A DNA stretch of 6,075 nucleotides from Clostridiales bacterium. Lineage in GTDB: Bacteria > Bacillota > Clostridia > Lachnospirales > Lachnospiraceae. This document shows positions 5,692-6,075 of this stretch, piece by piece. The translations under genes were made by a program, and so were the position numbers. Below the pieces are notes generated by a model. That model was not told the origin of the DNA and did not search any database. It worked only from the letters and a program-made list of their open reading frames with translations. The stretch is from NCBI GenBank assembly GCA_020859965.1, contig JAJBVF010000531.1:1-6075 (forward strand), in the 5' to 3' direction. Every line of letters starts with the position of its first letter. Position 1 is the first letter of the stretch.

Positions 5692-6075
5692 ATGGATACT
5701 TTAAAAGCTGAGAAAAGAGACATGTCAGTAAAGGCAAAAAAGCTTCGTCGGGAAGGCTATGTGACCGGTAATATATTTGGCCGTGAAATAAAAGGTTCCA
5801 TCCCGATTCAGATTGGCAAACAGGACGCAGAACGGATTTTCAGAGAAAAGAAAAAAGGCAGCCAGCTCTGTCTGGATGTCGACGGACAGACCATGAATGT
5901 ACTGGTCAAAGAAATCCATTACAATTCTATGAAGAATCAATATGAAGAAGTAGATTTCCAGGCGCTTGTGAGCAGCGAGAAAGTCCATTCCGTAGCGGAA
6001 ATAGTTCTTCTGAACCATGACAAAATCCAGGAAGGCATTCTCCAGCTTGTGCTTGAGGAAATTCCATACATGGCG
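5692..6075 (+). CDS. rplY: 50S ribosomal protein bL25, Ctc/TL5 type, N-terminal 128 residues
   Basis: An open frame from ATG at 5692, with AAAGGAAGAG 5 bases upstream, runs off the right edge after 128 codons. It begins MDTLKAEKRDMSVKAKKLRR then EGYVTGNIFG, the bL25 signature (basic KLRREG followed by a G-x-(I/V)-(F/Y)-G turn). The segment VKEIHYNSMKNQYEEVDFQ (about 72-90) matches the end of the 5S rRNA-binding domain. Sequence continues past about residue 95 (VAEIVLLNHDKIQEGILQLV and on), so this is the longer TL5/CTC form with a C-terminal beta domain, unlike the short E. coli L25. bL25 binds 5S rRNA in the large subunit; in Bacillus subtilis the homologue Ctc is a general stress protein. 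The ITGNIFG-type turn here reads VTGNIFG where many relatives have VPG, a mild variation. It is divergent from lon behind a long structured leader. Confidence 0.93.
   Translation, partial: MDTLKAEKRDMSVKAKKLRREGYVTGNIFGREIKGSIPIQIGKQDAERIFREKKKGSQLCLDVDGQTMNVLVKEIHYNSMKNQYEEVDFQALVSSEKVHSVAEIVLLNHDKIQEGILQLVLEEIPYMA

Noticed and set aside
5725..6018. 97-codon minus-strand open frame
   Set aside because: Antisense to the bL25 gene, which has a strong ribosome binding site and family motifs.

Overview
The window looks like a chromosomal segment of a low-to-mid GC Firmicute, most likely a Lachnospiraceae-type gut Clostridium relative. The clues are strong purine-rich ribosome binding sites before every gene, sigma-A type promoters, a CIRCE heat-shock operator, a long CTC-type bL25 protein, and a secreted Ala/Ser/Glu-rich SH3 protein beside an MBOAT/DHHW pair. 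The genus is inference; no rRNA or tRNA is present to fix it.

Layout, left to right. Bases 1-2645 hold three genes on the minus strand, transcribed right to left: a secreted SH3b-domain protein (2645-1686), an MBOAT-family membrane O-acyltransferase (1630-185), and the start of a DHHW/AlgJ-like protein that runs off the left edge (150-1). The gaps are 55 and 34 bases with no visible terminator or strong internal promoter, so they can form one operon driven by a near-consensus promoter at 2732-2761. MBOAT and DHHW proteins commonly act together to move acyl (usually acetyl) groups across the membrane onto an exported polymer. The SH3 protein would then be a co-expressed wall-associated partner.

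Bases 2646-2968 have no intact gene. They hold the SH3 operon promoter, a leader hairpin and a possible gene relic on the plus strand. Bases 2969-5260 on the minus strand encode a complete 763-residue Lon protease with all ATPase and Ser-Lys catalytic motifs. Upstream of lon lies a very good promoter (TTGACG-N17-TATATT) whose -35 box sits in a CIRCE inverted repeat. This predicts HrcA control, which is less usual for lon than for groESL or dnaK.

The 431-base divergent region 5261-5691 also carries an extended -10 promoter facing right. A leader of about 210 nt follows, with three consecutive stem-loops, two of them capped by GNRA tetraloops. It precedes the bL25 (Ctc/RplY) ribosomal protein gene, which is cut by the right edge at codon 128. 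Lon and Ctc-type bL25 are both linked to stress in Firmicutes, so this junction may be a stress-response hub. No CRISPR array, insertion sequence, defence system or prophage gene is visible. The most open question is whether the bL25 leader is a regulatory RNA or a small mobile repeat.
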